Assembly (NCBI GenBank): GCA_004525875.1
Contig: SPBQ01000184.1
Location: 1-5,440, forward strand
Length of the DNA: 5,440 nucleotides
Source: Myxococcales bacterium
Lineage (GTDB): Bacteria > Desulfobacterota_B > Binatia > UBA1149 > SPBQ01
Direction: 5' to 3'
The notes beneath the pieces are model-generated. The model searched no databases, had not been told where the DNA came from, and saw nothing but the letters and a program-made list of their open reading frames with translations. Positions 5,227 to 5,440 of this stretch are shown here, piece after piece (position 1 is the stretch's first letter; the number at the start of each line of letters is the position of its first letter). Both the position numbers and the translations under genes were made by a program.

Positions 5227-5440
5227 TCAGTAGCGCAGGACCTTGATCTCGACACGCCGGTTCTCGGCGCGCCCCGCCGCCGTATCGTTGGTTGCGACCG
5301 GCTGCGACTCGCCCATGCCGACGACCTCGGTGCGCGAGCCGTCGATGCCGGCGGCCTCGAGGTGTTCGCGCACGCCCTGCGCGCGGCGTTCGGAGAGTTG
5401 CTGGTTGTAGTCCTCGGACCCGCTCGAATCGGTGAAGCCC
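5227..5440 (-). CDS. OmpA-family peptidoglycan-binding protein, C-terminal end (5' part beyond window)
   Basis: Read on the reverse strand from 5439 to the stop TGA at 5229-5227, this gives the last 70 residues of an OmpA C-terminal domain. GFTDSSGSEDYNQQLSERRA matches the family pattern GHTDxxGxxxYNxxLSxxRA. The Asp of the TD motif and the second Arg of SERRA are 15 residues apart, as are the two diaminopimelate-binding residues of OmpA (D271 and R286, from memory). GMGESQPVATN and GRAENRRVEI complete the signature. The domain anchors the protein non-covalently to peptidoglycan. His is replaced by Phe in the usual GHTD. The N-terminal part, which would tell a beta-barrel porin from a Pal-like lipoprotein or a MotB-like protein, is outside the window. 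It converges on the DsbA-like gene. Confidence 0.93.
   Translation of the reverse strand, partial: GFTDSSGSEDYNQQLSERRAQGVREHLEAAGIDGSRTEVVGMGESQPVATNDTAAGRAENRRVEIKVLRY

Overview
The window (5440 bp, GC-rich) comes from a Gram-negative bacterium. An OmpA-type peptidoglycan-binding domain and two proteins with signal peptides imply a periplasm and outer membrane. The secreted cysteine-rich protein in the middle, with Lys/Ala-rich helices, a pure Thr/Ser linker and a CVDxxVECRVCLxLxAxDxLxRDCDLFD-like stretch, resembles proteins I recall from uncultured delta-proteobacterial-type lineages, especially Candidatus Binatota. That placement is recall and inference; no phylogenetic marker lies in the window.

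Layout. 1-339 (-): N-terminal part of a probable PaaI/hotdog-fold acyl-CoA thioesterase, cut by the window edge. 340-461: 122-bp divergent intergenic region, with a hairpin next to the downstream ribosome binding site. 462-2078 (+): a complete type I Baeyer-Villiger monooxygenase very like phenylacetone monooxygenase. 2079-2362: non-coding, with a small hairpin just after the monooxygenase gene and a larger imperfect hairpin that has an alternative pairing partner downstream. 2363-3961 (+): a 532-residue secreted protein with 32 cysteines, made of two alpha-helical cysteine repeats, a cysteine-rich junction, a Thr/Ser linker and an unassigned C-terminal cysteine-rich domain. 3962-4252: non-coding, with candidate terminator hairpins and a 14-bp palindrome. 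4253-4279: a possible 8-codon leader ORF overlapping the next gene by ATGA. 4276-5130 (+): a secreted DsbA-family thiol:disulfide oxidoreductase with a CPVC active site. 5131-5226: convergent intergenic region with a hairpin. 5227-5440 (-): C-terminal end of an OmpA-family protein, cut by the window edge.

How the genes may work together. The monooxygenase and the divergent thioesterase could belong to one catabolic module (ketone to ester, acyl-CoA hydrolysis), sharing a control region. The DsbA-like protein could be the oxidase or isomerase for the disulfide-rich secreted protein encoded just upstream. Both links rest only on adjacency. I see no defence system, mobile element, CRISPR array or RNA gene of a known class. 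The least explained item is the cysteine-rich secreted protein.
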